NCBI GenBank assembly: GCA_028687035.1
Contig: JAQUAX010000005.1
Location: 1 to 64,000, forward strand
Direction: 5' to 3'
Origin: Dechloromonas sp.
GTDB lineage: Bacteria; Pseudomonadota; Gammaproteobacteria; Burkholderiales; Rhodocyclaceae
Length of the DNA stretch: 64,000 bases
The position numbers and the translations under genes were made by a program. Of this stretch, positions 1-8,001 are shown one piece after another. Positions within the stretch are counted from its first letter, which is position 1. Each line of letters opens with the position of its first letter. The notes under the pieces are model-generated. The model searched no databases. It saw nothing but the letters and a program-made list of their open reading frames with translations, and was not told where the DNA came from.

Positions 1-2
1 TC

Positions 3-116
3 CTGGAAGGCGTCAATAACCGCATCAAGGTCATCAAGCGCATGGCCTACGGATTTCGCGACTCAGCCTACTTCTTCCTGAAAATCAAGGCCGCATTCCC
101 CGGTAAAGCGCGATGA
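3..116 (+). CDS. ISL3-family transposase, C-terminal fragment (5' end outside window)
   Basis: The open frame enters from the left edge and gives 37 residues before TGA. It contains NNRIKVIKRMAYGFRD, followed by a run like FFLKIKAAFPG. This is the characteristic C-terminus of ISL3-type (IS204/IS1001/IS1165) DDE transposases, recalled from the family rather than searched. The remainder of the gene and its left inverted repeat lie outside the window. I could not define the right terminal repeat between here and the cco promoter, so the element boundary is unknown. The fragment ends about 80 bp before the FNR-type box of ccoN, so an insertion sequence abuts the oxidase operon without obviously disrupting it. 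Confidence 0.7.
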   Translation: MEGVNNRIKVIKRMAYGFRDSAYFFLKIKAAFPGKAR

Positions 117-197
117 ACCTTTTTTTTTGCCCTGAAATTGCCGTCTTTCCTGTCTTCTTAGGCATTTAGGACTAATTCCTCCGAGATAGTTGGAGGG

Positions 198-240
198 TTG
201 ATCTAGGTCAAAACGCCGGCCCTGAACTAGAATACCATCC
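198..240 (+). promoter_or_regulatory. FNR/Anr-type box and class II promoter for ccoNOQP
   Basis: TTGATCTAGGTCAA (198-211) matches the FNR consensus TTGAT-N4-ATCAA at 9 of 10 positions. A -10-like TACCAT at 233-238 would put the start site about 41.5 bp from the centre of the box, the class II activator position; TAGAAT at 228-233 is an alternative. High-affinity cbb3 oxidases are classically induced under low oxygen by FNR/Anr, so site and operon agree. Confidence 0.75.
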
Positions 241-307
241 GCTTTCACATGTCCCCTTGGGTTCAGGGAGGTGGGCATTCCGTTTTTTATTAACGAGAGG
301 TGGGTTC

Positions 308-1735
308 ATGTCTGGAACACAAACCACATACAACGATAAGGTCGTACGGCAATTCACCGTCATGACCGTCATCTGGGGCATCGTCGGCATGCTTGTCGGT
401 GTCATCATCGCAGCTCAGCTGGTCTGGCCTGAGCTTAACATCGGGCCCTGGCTGCATTTCGGGCGCCTGCGTCCGCTGCACACCAACGCGGTCATTTTTG
501 CGTTCGGTGGTAGCGCCCTGTTTGCTACTTCCTATTACATCGTGCAGCGCACCTGCCATACGCGCTTGTGGGGCGGTCCGCTGATCCCCTTCACGTTCTG
601 GGGCTGGCAACTGATCATCCTGCTGGCGGCCATCAGCTTCCCGCTCGGGATCACGACCGGCAAGGAGTACGCTGAACTGGAGTGGCCGATCGACATCCTG
701 ATCACCCTGGTCTGGGTCGCGTATGCCGTGGTTTTCTTCGGTACCATCGCGGTCCGCAAGGTTTCCCATATCTACGTGGCCAACTGGTTCTACGGTGCCT
801 TCATCATTGCTGTTGCCCTGCTGCACATCTTCAACAGCATGGAAATGCCGGTGACGCTGACCAAGTCCTACTCCATGTACTCCGGCGTCCAGGACGCGAT
901 GGTTCAGTGGTGGTACGGCCACAATGCGGTCGGCTTCTTCCTGACCGCTGCCTTCCTCGGCATGATGTACTACTTCGTGCCGAAGCAGGCCGGTCGTCCG
1001 GTTTATTCCTATCGCCTGTCCGTCGTGCACTTCTGGGCGCTGATCTTCACCTACATGTGGGCCGGCCCGCACCACCTGCACTACACCGCGCTGCCCGACT
1101 GGACGCAGTCGGTCGGTATGCTGTTCTCCCTGATTCTGCTGGCTCCGTCGTGGGGTGGCATGATCAACGGCATCATGACGCTGTCGGGCGCCTGGCATAA
1201 GCTGCGCGACGATCCCATCCTGAAGTTCCTGATCACTTCGCTGTCCTTCTACGGCATGTCCACGTTCGAAGGCCCGATGATGTCGATCAAGACCGTCAAT
1301 GCGCTGTCGCACTACACCGACTGGACCGTCGGCCACGTGCACTCCGGCGCTCTGGGTTGGGTTGCGATGGTGTCGATCGGCTCCATGTATTACCTGATTC
1401 CCCGTCTGTTCGGCAAGGCCGAGATGTACAGCACCAAGCTGGTTACGACCCATTTCTGGATCGCCACCATCGGCACCGTTCTGTACATCGCTTCGATGTG
1501 GATTGCCGGCGTGATGCAGGGCCTGATGTGGCGTGCGGTTAACGCCGACGGCACCCTGGCTTACAGCTTCGTCGAATCGGTCAAGGGGTCCTATCCGTTC
1601 TGGGCCATCCGTGTCCTCGGCGGTGTGCTGTTCCTGGTTGGCATGCTGGTCATGGCTTACAACATGTTCAAGACCATCGCTGGCGGTAAAGCCCAAGACG
1701 TACCGGTGGTTGCGGCCGCTGGTCATCACGCCTGA
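308..1735 (+). CDS. ccoN: cbb3-type cytochrome c oxidase subunit I (CcoN)
   Basis: This is the catalytic haem-copper subunit of the high-affinity cbb3 terminal oxidase. It reduces O2 to water in the inner membrane and pumps protons under microaerobic conditions. The 475-residue protein is highly hydrophobic with about 12 membrane spans. It carries conserved histidine segments such as [25 protein letters not shown] and [10 protein letters not shown] that bind the haems and CuB. The ORF track starts at 257, but ATG 308 is preferred: it follows a GAGAGGTGG ribosome-binding site and gives the family's usual N-terminus and length. It is first in ccoNOQP, behind the FNR-type box. Confidence 0.96.
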   Translation: MSGTQTTYNDKVVRQFTVMTVIWGIVGMLVGVIIAAQLVWPELNIGPWLHFGRLRPLHTNAVIFAFGGSALFATSYYIVQRTCHTRLWGGPLIPFTFWGWQLIILLAAISFPLGITTGKEYAELEWPIDILITLVWVAYAVVFFGTIAVRKVSHIYVANWFYGAFIIAVALLHIFNSMEMPVTLTKSYSMYSGVQDAMVQWWYGHNAVGFFLTAAFLGMMYYFVPKQAGRPVYSYRLSVVHFWALIFTYMWAGPHHLHYTALPDWTQSVGMLFSLILLAPSWGGMINGIMTLSGAWHKLRDDPILKFLITSLSFYGMSTFEGPMMSIKTVNALSHYTDWTVGHVHSGALGWVAMVSIGSMYYLIPRLFGKAEMYSTKLVTTHFWIATIGTVLYIASMWIAGVMQGLMWRAVNADGTLAYSFVESVKGSYPFWAIRVLGGVLFLVGMLVMAYNMFKTIAGGKAQDVPVVAAAGHHA

Positions 1736-1753
1736 TTAAAAGGGGATAGAAGA

Positions 1754-2389
1754 ATGCTCAAGCATGACCAAATTGAGAGAAGTGTAACCCTGCTCATCGT
1801 CCTGACCCTGCTGGTGGTCAGCGTGGGCGGCCTGCTGGAAATCGTCCCTCTGTTCTTCCAGAAGTCGACGACGACGCCGGTTGAAGGGACCAAGCCCTAC
1901 GACGCGGTTCGCCTCGCGGGTCGTGATGTCTACATCCGCGAAGGCTGCTATCTGTGCCACTCGCAGATGATTCGTCCGTTCCGTGCGGAAACCGAGCGCT
2001 ACGGCCATTACTCGGTCGCCGGCGAGTACGTTTATGACCATCCGTTCCAGTGGGGCTCCAAGCGCACCGGTCCGGACCTGCATCGCGTCGGTGGTCGTTA
2101 TTCCGACGAGTGGCAACGTGCTCACCTGATGAATCCGCGCGACGTCGTTCCGGAATCCAACATGCCCGCCTTTGCCTTCCTGGCGAGTGCGAAGGCCAAG
2201 GACACCGTGGGTGCCGACATCGAGAAGAAGATGGAAGTCATGCGCGGCTTTGCCCAGATGCGTGGCATTCCCACCTACTCCGATGAAGAGATCAAGGGTG
2301 CCAAGGCCGCGATCGGCGACAAGACCGAAATGGACGTTCTGATTGCCTACCTGCAGGGTATGGGGCTGGCACTGAAGAACACCAAGTAA
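1754..2389 (+). CDS. ccoO: cbb3-type cytochrome c oxidase monohaem subunit II (CcoO)
   Basis: Membrane-anchored monohaem cytochrome c that passes electrons from CcoP toward CcoN. The 211-residue protein has one N-terminal membrane anchor (about residues 15-37) and one CxxCH haem site, CYLCH, starting at residue 65. It begins 18 bp after ccoN stops and ends 6 bp before ccoQ, consistent with a single transcript. Length and the [13 protein letters not shown] stretch after the haem site are typical of CcoO. Confidence 0.96.
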   Translation: MLKHDQIERSVTLLIVLTLLVVSVGGLLEIVPLFFQKSTTTPVEGTKPYDAVRLAGRDVYIREGCYLCHSQMIRPFRAETERYGHYSVAGEYVYDHPFQWGSKRTGPDLHRVGGRYSDEWQRAHLMNPRDVVPESNMPAFAFLASAKAKDTVGADIEKKMEVMRGFAQMRGIPTYSDEEIKGAKAAIGDKTEMDVLIAYLQGMGLALKNTK

Positions 2390-2395
2390 ATAGCC

Positions 2396-2572
2396 ATGGA
2401 CATCAACGATCTGCGTTCCATCATCACCGTTGCCGGGTTGCTGTGCTTCCTGGGGATCGTGGGGTGGGCTTATGGCAAGGGCGCCAAGAAGGGGTTTGAC
2501 GAGGCGGCCAACCTGCCATTCGCGGAGCACGATGATCAGGGTGCGAAGTCGAGCACTTCGCACCCGCGCTGA
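2396..2572 (+). CDS. ccoQ: cbb3 oxidase small subunit CcoQ
   Basis: Missed by the ORF track because of its size (58 residues). It begins at ATG 2396 and stops with TGA at 2570-2572, exactly between ccoO and ccoP where CcoQ is always encoded. It has a single membrane helix (about residues 9-26), then a charged GAKKGFDEAANLPF segment matching the CcoQ/FixQ pattern. In other bacteria this subunit stabilises the complex, especially against oxygen; that role is by family analogy. Confidence 0.9.
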   Translation: MDINDLRSIITVAGLLCFLGIVGWAYGKGAKKGFDEAANLPFAEHDDQGAKSSTSHPR

Positions 2573-2586
2573 TAAAAGGAAAGCAA

Positions 2587-3486
2587 ATGAGCGATTTCGT
2601 TAGCCAATTTTGGAACCTGTACGTGATTGTGATCGTGCTGGTTAGCGTTGTGGGATGCTATTTATTCCTGCTGTCCCAGAGCAAAGCCACCTTCACCCCG
2701 GGTAAGGCAACCGGTCACGTTTGGGATGAGACCCTCGAGGAGTACAACAATCCGCTGCCGAAGTGGTGGAGCTGGCTCTTCGTGATCACGGTCGTGTTCG
2801 CGCTGGTTTACCTGGCCCTGTATCCGGGACTGGGCAACTTCAAGGGCGTCCTGGGCTGGTCCTCCACCGGTCAACACAAGGCTGAAGTCGATAAGGTGGA
2901 TGCCGCTGTGAAGCCGCTGTTCGACAAGTACATGGCGATGGACCTGAAGGCCGTGGCCGGCGACAAGCAGGCCATGGAAATGGGCAAGCGCCTGTACCTG
3001 ACCTACTGCATGCAGTGTCACGGTGCCGATGCACGTGGTGCCAAGGGCTTCCCGAACCTGACCGACGGTGACTGGCTGTACGGCGGCGAGCCGGATCAGA
3101 TCAAGGAAACGATCGCCAACGGCCGCATGGGCGTCATGCCCCCGCACGCCCAGCTGGGTGCCGACACGATCAAGGATCTGGCCAACTACGTCCGTTCCCT
3201 GTCCGGTCTGCCGAATGATGCCGTCCGTGCCGCGAAGGGCAAGGAAGCCTTCACGTCCGCTGGCTGCGTCGGTTGCCACGGTCCGGAAGCCACCGGCATG
3301 CATGCCCTCGGCGCGCCGAACCTGACCGACAAGGTCTGGCTGTACGGCTCTTCCGAAGCGACCATCATCGAGACCATCACCAATGGTCGTCAGAACCAGA
3401 TGCCCGCCTGGAAGGAATTCCTGGGCGATGCCAAGGTGCATCTGCTGTCCGCCTACGTGCTGAGCGTCGGCCAGGCAGCGAAATAA
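2587..3486 (+). CDS. ccoP: cbb3-type cytochrome c oxidase dihaem subunit III (CcoP)
   Basis: Dihaem cytochrome c and electron entry subunit of the oxidase. The 299-residue protein has two N-terminal membrane helices (about 10-30 and 60-80) and a periplasmic region with two CxxCH sites, CMQCH at residue 141 and CVGCH at residue 227. Downstream methionine ligand regions (VMPPHAQ and QMPAW) are visible. An AGGAAAGCAA ribosome-binding stretch precedes ATG 2587. It is the last gene of ccoNOQP and is followed directly by a strong terminator. Confidence 0.96.
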   Translation: MSDFVSQFWNLYVIVIVLVSVVGCYLFLLSQSKATFTPGKATGHVWDETLEEYNNPLPKWWSWLFVITVVFALVYLALYPGLGNFKGVLGWSSTGQHKAEVDKVDAAVKPLFDKYMAMDLKAVAGDKQAMEMGKRLYLTYCMQCHGADARGAKGFPNLTDGDWLYGGEPDQIKETIANGRMGVMPPHAQLGADTIKDLANYVRSLSGLPNDAVRAAKGKEAFTSAGCVGCHGPEATGMHALGAPNLTDKVWLYGSSEATIIETITNGRQNQMPAWKEFLGDAKVHLLSAYVLSVGQAAK

Positions 3487-3493
3487 GCAGGCA

Positions 3494-3524
3494 AGGCGGG
3501 GCGATTCCGTCGCCCCGCCTTTCT
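3494..3524 (+). terminator. Rho-independent terminator after ccoP
   Basis: Perfect 11-bp stem AGGCGGGGCGA / TCGCCCCGCCT with a 5-nt loop (TTCCG), followed by a short T-rich tail. It separates ccoNOQP from ccoG. Confidence 0.85.
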
Positions 3525-3537
3525 CCGCGGTAAACCC

Positions 3538-3551
3538 CCGATCTGTATCAA
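3538..3551 (+). promoter_or_regulatory. possible second FNR-type site upstream of ccoG
   Basis: CCGATCTGTATCAA keeps one perfect half site (ATCAA) and GAT of the other, with two mismatches to TTGAT-N4-ATCAA. It sits 65 bp before ccoG, just after the ccoP terminator, where a separate oxygen-regulated promoter would be expected. The evidence is weak and by eye only. Confidence 0.35.
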
Positions 3552-3615
3552 AATTGCGTTGAGCTCCTCCACTCACAATTCGCGCCCAGCGCAATTTCGA
3601 CACGGATAACCCAGT

Positions 3616-5025
3616 ATGGAAACCAAAGAAAAAGCCCCTGCTTCTCCGGCCCCGGTAGAGGTTTCGTTCTACGAGAAGCACAAGAAGATTTACATCCGGG
3701 AAGTCAAGGGCTGGTGGGATGCCTGGCGCTGGGCGTTCGTCTGGATCACCCAGATCATTTTCTACGGCATGCCCTGGCTGGAATGGAATGACCGGCAGGC
3801 CGTGCTCTTCCACCTCGTCGAGCGGAAATTCTATCTGTTCGGTCTGGTGCTCTGGCCGCAGGACGTCTTCTATCTGGCGCTGCTGTTGATCATTTCGGCC
3901 TACGCGCTGTTCCTGTTCACCGCGATCGCGGGGCGGCTTTTCTGCGGCTATGCCTGTCCGCAGACGGTCTACACCGAGATATTCATGTGGATCGAGAACC
4001 GGATCGAGGGCGACCGTTCGGCGCGCATGAAGCTCGACCAGGGGCCGATGACTGCCCGCAAGCTTCGCCTGAAGGCGCTCAAGCACGCCGCCTGGATCGC
4101 CATCTCGTTGTGGACCGGTTTCACGCTGGTCGCTTATTTCACGCCGGTCGATGAGCTGCTGTCGGCGTTGCCGTTCGAACTCTCGGGCTGGGAAACCTTC
4201 TGGACCCTCTTTTACGCCGGTTTCTGCTACATGCAGGCGGGTTTCCTGCGCGAGCAGGTCTGCAAGTACATGTGTCCCTACGCCCGCTTCCAGGGCGTCA
4301 TGTTCGATCCGGATACTCTGGTCATCACCTACGATCCCGAACGGGGCGAGCCGCGTGGCGCCCGCCGCAAGGGAGTGGATGCGAAGGCTGCCGGACTGGG
4401 GGATTGCGTCGATTGCGGTTTGTGCGTTGCCGTCTGCCCGACCGGGATCGACATTCGCAAGGGGCAGCAGTACGAGTGCATCGGCTGCGGTGCCTGCATC
4501 GACGTCTGCGATCCGGTGATGGACAAGGTCGGGTTGCCGCGGGGTCTGATCCGCTACACGACGGAGAATGCGCTGGCCCATCACATGAGCGCCAGGGATG
4601 TCGTTGCGCATATCCTGCGTCCGCGGATCATCCTGTACACCGTGATCCTGCTCGGAATCATCGTGGCGAGCGCCTGGTCGCTGGCGACCCGGGTGCCGCT
4701 GAAGGTCGATGTGATACGCGATCGTTCGATCCTGGCCCGGGAGGCCGACGACGGGCGCATCGAGAACATCTACAACCTGAAGGTCATGAACACCACGGAA
4801 GATGCCAAGCGATATCAGTTGACGGTATCCGGGATCGAGGGTGTCGAGATCGCTGGCGAACCGACGGTCGACGTCGATGGCGCGGCCAACCAGGAAATCA
4901 CCGTTGTCGTCCGGGTGCCGCCCGAAGCCGCCAAGCCGGGGGCGAACACCATTTATTTCGATATCAAGGCCGAGGGGAACGAGGCGATCTCGGTCCGCGA
5001 AAAGGCCTCTTTCCTGATGCCCTGA
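3616..5025 (+). CDS. ccoG: cbb3 oxidase assembly polyferredoxin CcoG (RdxA/FixG)
   Basis: Membrane-bound iron-sulfur protein of the cbb3 maturation set; family work links CcoG to reduction of copper for cbb3 biogenesis. The 469-residue protein has several membrane spans, the CGYACPQTVYTEIFMW motif, and two 4Fe-4S ferredoxin clusters (CVDCGLCVAVCP and CIGCGACIDVCD). It ends in a C-terminal Ig-like domain typical of FixG. ATG 3616 begins an ordinary N-terminus. It is 1 bp from ccoH, so the two are cotranscribed, probably from a promoter after the ccoP terminator. Confidence 0.95.
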   Translation: METKEKAPASPAPVEVSFYEKHKKIYIREVKGWWDAWRWAFVWITQIIFYGMPWLEWNDRQAVLFHLVERKFYLFGLVLWPQDVFYLALLLIISAYALFLFTAIAGRLFCGYACPQTVYTEIFMWIENRIEGDRSARMKLDQGPMTARKLRLKALKHAAWIAISLWTGFTLVAYFTPVDELLSALPFELSGWETFWTLFYAGFCYMQAGFLREQVCKYMCPYARFQGVMFDPDTLVITYDPERGEPRGARRKGVDAKAAGLGDCVDCGLCVAVCPTGIDIRKGQQYECIGCGACIDVCDPVMDKVGLPRGLIRYTTENALAHHMSARDVVAHILRPRIILYTVILLGIIVASAWSLATRVPLKVDVIRDRSILAREADDGRIENIYNLKVMNTTEDAKRYQLTVSGIEGVEIAGEPTVDVDGAANQEITVVVRVPPEAAKPGANTIYFDIKAEGNEAISVREKASFLMP

Positions 5026-5026
5026 C

Positions 5027-5548
5027 ATGAATAGAACAATGACTTTGCGAAACGACAGCCAGCCCTGGTACAGGGAACGTTGGCCCTGGCTCCTGATGGC
5101 GGGGCCGGCCATCGTCATCGTGGCCGGGATCGTGACCCTCTGGCTGGCCGTGGTCAGCAACGACGGTCTGGTGACCGATGACTATTACAAGCAGGGGCTG
5201 GCGGTCAATCAGCGCCTGCAGCGCGATCACAAGGCCGGTGGCCTGGGATTGCACGCGGACATCATGCGGTCCGGCGACAAGGTTCGCCTGCTTCTGGGCG
5301 CTGACGGGCAGGTCAATCTGCCGCCGGCCATCACCCTGAAGCTGGCGCATCCGACGCGCTCCGGGCTGGACCAGGCCGTACAGATGGTCGCGGAAGGACA
5401 GGGGTTCTACAGCGGGAAACTGACTGGCGAACTTGCTGGGCGTTGGCTCGTTTCACTGGAAGATCCGGCAGGGGAATGGCGGCTCCACGGTGAATGGCTG
5501 GCTGATACGGGTGAGCCGCTGCGTCTGGACGCAAAGGCGGCCAATTAA
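5027..5548 (+). CDS. ccoH: cbb3 assembly protein CcoH (FixH family)
   Basis: Single-pass membrane protein of 173 residues needed for cbb3 stability in related bacteria. A short polar N-terminus is followed by one helix (about residues 20-42). The sequence VSNDGLVTDDYYKQGL comes next, a hallmark of FixH, and then a periplasmic beta-rich domain. ATG 5027 follows the ccoG stop by 1 nt; ATG 5039 is an alternative. No ccoI copper ATPase or typical ccoS follows in this window. Confidence 0.88.
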   Translation: MNRTMTLRNDSQPWYRERWPWLLMAGPAIVIVAGIVTLWLAVVSNDGLVTDDYYKQGLAVNQRLQRDHKAGGLGLHADIMRSGDKVRLLLGADGQVNLPPAITLKLAHPTRSGLDQAVQMVAEGQGFYSGKLTGELAGRWLVSLEDPAGEWRLHGEWLADTGEPLRLDAKAAN

Positions 5549-5578
5549 GTTTGTTTTTCGTTACTGGGAGGTGACTTC

Positions 5579-5713
5579 ATGGCTTGGGAACTGTTGTTTA
5601 CTAGCGATATCGGTCTGATGAGTCTGGTTGTGATCGTCGGCGTGGTCGTAATCGGCGCGGTGATGGGCAAGATGTATTCGAACAAGATGGACGAGGAATC
5701 CGGGCAGCGCTGA
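5579..5713 (+). CDS. small single-pass membrane protein, DUF3149-like
   Basis: A 44-residue ORF absent from the track. ATG 5579 follows a good ribosome-binding site (GGGAGGTGA). The protein starts MAWELLFTSD, has one hydrophobic helix (about residues 12-30), and ends in a charged tail. The MAW...GLMSLVVIV pattern recalls the DUF3149 family of tiny proteins found beside cbb3 genes in betaproteobacteria; that assignment is from memory. It sits 30 bp after ccoH and before a strong terminator, so it belongs to the ccoGH transcript and may take the position ccoS holds elsewhere. Function unknown. Confidence 0.75.
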   Translation: MAWELLFTSDIGLMSLVVIVGVVVIGAVMGKMYSNKMDEESGQR

Positions 5714-5750
5714 TTCCCGGACATGGACGCTCCGCAAGCCGGGGCGACAG

Positions 5751-5783
5751 GCCCCCGGGTGTTTTCACACCGGGGGCTTTTTC
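5751..5783 (+). terminator. Rho-independent terminator closing the cco region
   Basis: GC-rich stem GCCCCCGG / CCGGGGGC around a GTGTTTTCACA loop, followed by CTTTTTC. It ends the ccoGH transcript about 14 bp before the next gene. Confidence 0.85.
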
Positions 5784-5796
5784 ATTTTCCGTTGCC

Positions 5797-6399
5797 GTGC
5801 GCAGGGCGCTGATCGTCTCGATGATGCTGCATGCGCTGCTGCTTGGCTGGGGATACCGGCCGGGCGAAGGGCGCGACTTGCGTCCGGTCGCCGGCGCGCC
5901 TCTGGCAGCGAAGCTCGCGGGGGCGCTGACTGGCGAGTCTCGCCCCGACGCTCAAGGGGCTGCCGGATCGCGCGACGTCGATCGCAGGAAGGCAGAAACA
6001 CCGCATCCGGGTGGCGGTGGAGCCACCAGGCGTCCGGCGGGCGAGTCGGCGAACTCTGCGGGGAGACTGCCGGAATCCGATAGTGCCGAGTCTCTCGAGC
6101 CGCCTGCCCGGGAGGCCTTGAGCGACTATCTGATTGCTTTGGCTGCCGCGGCACGGCAATCGCCGGATCGCCCTGCGGCATTGGCTTTTTCGGAGAGAGG
6201 GGGAGTGGTCGGGCTGGCGCTGAGTCTTCGTGCCGGCCGGCCGGAGGTCCGGCTGGCGGCGAGCAGCGGGCAGGAGGGGCTCGATCTGGCGGTGCTGCGC
6301 CTGCTGCAATTTGCGCTGCTCAGGGTTCCCGTTCCGGAAGTGCTTGCTGTGCGAGTCCTGGCGCTCGATATTCCGGTGGAGTTGTCACCCGGTGAGTGA
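5797..6399 (+). CDS. hypothetical TonB-like periplasmic protein
   Basis: A 200-residue ORF with a GTG start at 5797. It has a short hydrophobic N-terminus (about residues 5-20) that could be a signal anchor. A low-complexity Gly/Ala/Arg region follows, then a C-terminal 80 residues (GGVVGLALSLRAGRPEVRLA... to IPVELSPGE) that resemble a minimal TonB C-terminal fold. There are no exbB/exbD genes nearby. It starts immediately after the cco terminator and faces the Nudix gene tail to tail with 8 bp between the stops. I do not recognise a specific family; TonB likeness is an impression from pattern and length. Confidence 0.5.
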   Translation: MRRALIVSMMLHALLLGWGYRPGEGRDLRPVAGAPLAAKLAGALTGESRPDAQGAAGSRDVDRRKAETPHPGGGGATRRPAGESANSAGRLPESDSAESLEPPAREALSDYLIALAAAARQSPDRPAALAFSERGGVVGLALSLRAGRPEVRLAASSGQEGLDLAVLRLLQFALLRVPVPEVLAVRVLALDIPVELSPGE

Positions 6400-6407
6400 A
6401 GCTCCGT

Positions 6408-6944
6408 TCAGAGCGGCGGCAGTTCGCTCTCGTGAAAACCGAAACGCTCGCGCTGGCGGTCGGCCAGGTAGCGTCGAAGGCAGAGTTCGACTGTCCGGAA
6501 AGCCAGTTCCGGCCAGGGAATGGCTTCGGGCGCGAAGAGATCGACTTCGAGGCTCTCCTCGCCGGCCGAATAATCCGGTGTAGCCAGTCGGCCCCGGTAG
6601 AACAGGTGGACCTGATTGATATGGGGAACGCTGACCATCGCGAACGGCGCGTCGATGATCACTTTCGCGCCGGCTTCCTCGTAAGTCTCACGCCCGGCCC
6701 CCTGCGCGGTGCTCTCGCCGTTTTCCATGAAGCCGGCGGGCAGGGTCCAGAAACCGTGCCGCGGCTCGATCGCCCGCCGGCAAAGCAGGATGCGGCCTTC
6801 CCATTCGGCGACGCAGCCGACGACCAGGCGCGGGTTTTCGTAATGGATATGGCCGCAGGCGTCGCAGACGTGGCGGGGCAGTGAATCGCCGGGCGGTACG
6901 TAAAAGGACACGCTGGAGCCGCAGTGGTTGCAGAATCGGATCAC
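6408..6944 (-). CDS. Nudix hydrolase with N-terminal zinc ribbon
   Basis: Hydrolase of nucleoside diphosphate derivatives, substrate unknown. It shows a zinc ribbon at the N-terminus (CNHCG ... CDACGH) and a complete Nudix box, GFMENGESTAQGAGRETYEE, that binds Mg2+ and the pyrophosphate. The track starts at 7076 with an arginine-rich, unlikely extension. A GTG at 6944 gives VIRFCNHCG..., the usual N-terminus for this subfamily, and a 178-residue protein. It is transcribed divergently from motA and shares the roughly 170-bp intergenic region with it. Confidence 0.88.
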   Translation of the reverse strand: MIRFCNHCGSSVSFYVPPGDSLPRHVCDACGHIHYENPRLVVGCVAEWEGRILLCRRAIEPRHGFWTLPAGFMENGESTAQGAGRETYEEAGAKVIIDAPFAMVSVPHINQVHLFYRGRLATPDYSAGEESLEVDLFAPEAIPWPELAFRTVELCLRRYLADRQRERFGFHESELPPL

Positions 6945-7042
6945 GGTGATGCGCCGTCGAAGGAATTGGGAAAGTCTAGCATTCGCCGCCCGGGGGGCTG
7001 AAATGGAGGCAATGTCATTTCTGTGTTTTTGAAACATCGGGC

Positions 7043-7048
7043 TACAAT
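7043..7048 (+). promoter_or_regulatory. -10-like element upstream of motA
   Basis: TACAAT lies 65 bp before the motA ATG in an AT-richer patch. I could not find a convincing -35 at 16-18 bp, nor a sigma-28 signature, so this is only a candidate for the start of the long motility/chemotaxis transcript. Confidence 0.3.
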
Positions 7049-7112
7049 AGCGCGCACAAACGGGCGTTTTTAGCATCTGCAGCGTCGGCTGCCGGGATTC
7101 GGGGAGTTCTGG

Positions 7113-7970
7113 ATGTTTCTGATTATTGGATATGTCATTATCCTGGCGTCATCGCTGGGGACGTATGCGATCCACGGCAGTCTCCTCGCCCTGTGGGTGC
7201 CGACCGAGTACGCGGCGATCGTCGGTCTGACTATCGGCGGCTTCATGGCCAGCAACGATATCCGGGTGATCAAGGCGACGGTCGGTGCGGTGCCCGGCAT
7301 CCTGAAGGGCTCCAAGTTCTCCAGGGCGTATTACATCGACGTGCTGGCCCTGCTCTTCGAGATCCTCGCCAAGGTCCGCAAGGAAGGTCTGATGTCCATC
7401 GAAGGCGACATCGAGAACCCGGAAGCCAGCCCCATCTTCAGCAAATATCCGGAAATTGCCGGCGATCATCACGTCATGGAATTCATGACCGACTATCTGC
7501 GGATGATGGTCGGCGGCAACCTGAATACCGTCGAAATCGAGAGCCTGATGGATGTCGAACTCGAAGCCCACCACCACGAAGCGGCCGAGCCGGGGCACGT
7601 GGTGCAGAAGGTGGCTGACGCAACGCCGGCCTTCGGTATCGTCGTCGCGGTGATGGGGGTCGTCAACGTGATGGGCTCCGTCGGCCAGCCGCCGGCGGTG
7701 CTCGGCAAGATGATCGGCGGTGCGCTGGTCGGCACCTTTCTCGGTATCCTGATTTCCTACGGCTTCATTGCGCCGGTCGCTTGCCTGCTCGAGCAGAAGG
7801 CGCACGAGGGTTCGACGGTATACAAGTGCATCAAGATGGTGCTGCTTGCCTCGATGTCCGGTTACGCGCCGCAGGTCGCCATCGAATTCGGCCGCAAGAC
7901 CCTGGATTCCCACACCCGGCCGAGCTTCATCGAACTGGAAGAGGAACTCAAGGCGCGCAAGGGCAAGTGA
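7113..7970 (+). CDS. motA: flagellar motor stator protein MotA
   Basis: Inner-membrane stator subunit that, with MotB, couples proton flow to flagellar rotation. The 285-residue protein is family length, with membrane helices at about residues 1-22, 30-50, 170-190 and 200-220. The VADATPAFGIVVAVMGVVNVMG and GKMIGGALVGTFLGILISYG stretches are classic MotA transmembrane 3 and 4 sequence. motB follows 31 bp later. No other flagellar structural gene is present in the window. Confidence 0.96.
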   Translation: MFLIIGYVIILASSLGTYAIHGSLLALWVPTEYAAIVGLTIGGFMASNDIRVIKATVGAVPGILKGSKFSRAYYIDVLALLFEILAKVRKEGLMSIEGDIENPEASPIFSKYPEIAGDHHVMEFMTDYLRMMVGGNLNTVEIESLMDVELEAHHHEAAEPGHVVQKVADATPAFGIVVAVMGVVNVMGSVGQPPAVLGKMIGGALVGTFLGILISYGFIAPVACLLEQKAHEGSTVYKCIKMVLLASMSGYAPQVAIEFGRKTLDSHTRPSFIELEEELKARKGK

Positions 7971-8001
7971 GCCCGCACGCTGAGCCTCCCGGACCACAGA
8001 C

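Noticed and set aside
257-307. upstream start for ccoN
   Set aside because: Adds 17 non-family residues and contains the ribosome-binding region; ATG 308 fits the family.
2662-5160. 832-residue ORF on the minus strand across ccoP-ccoG-ccoH
   Set aside because: Antisense shadow of GC-rich coding sequence; the plus-strand proteins are unambiguous and the shadow shows no motif.
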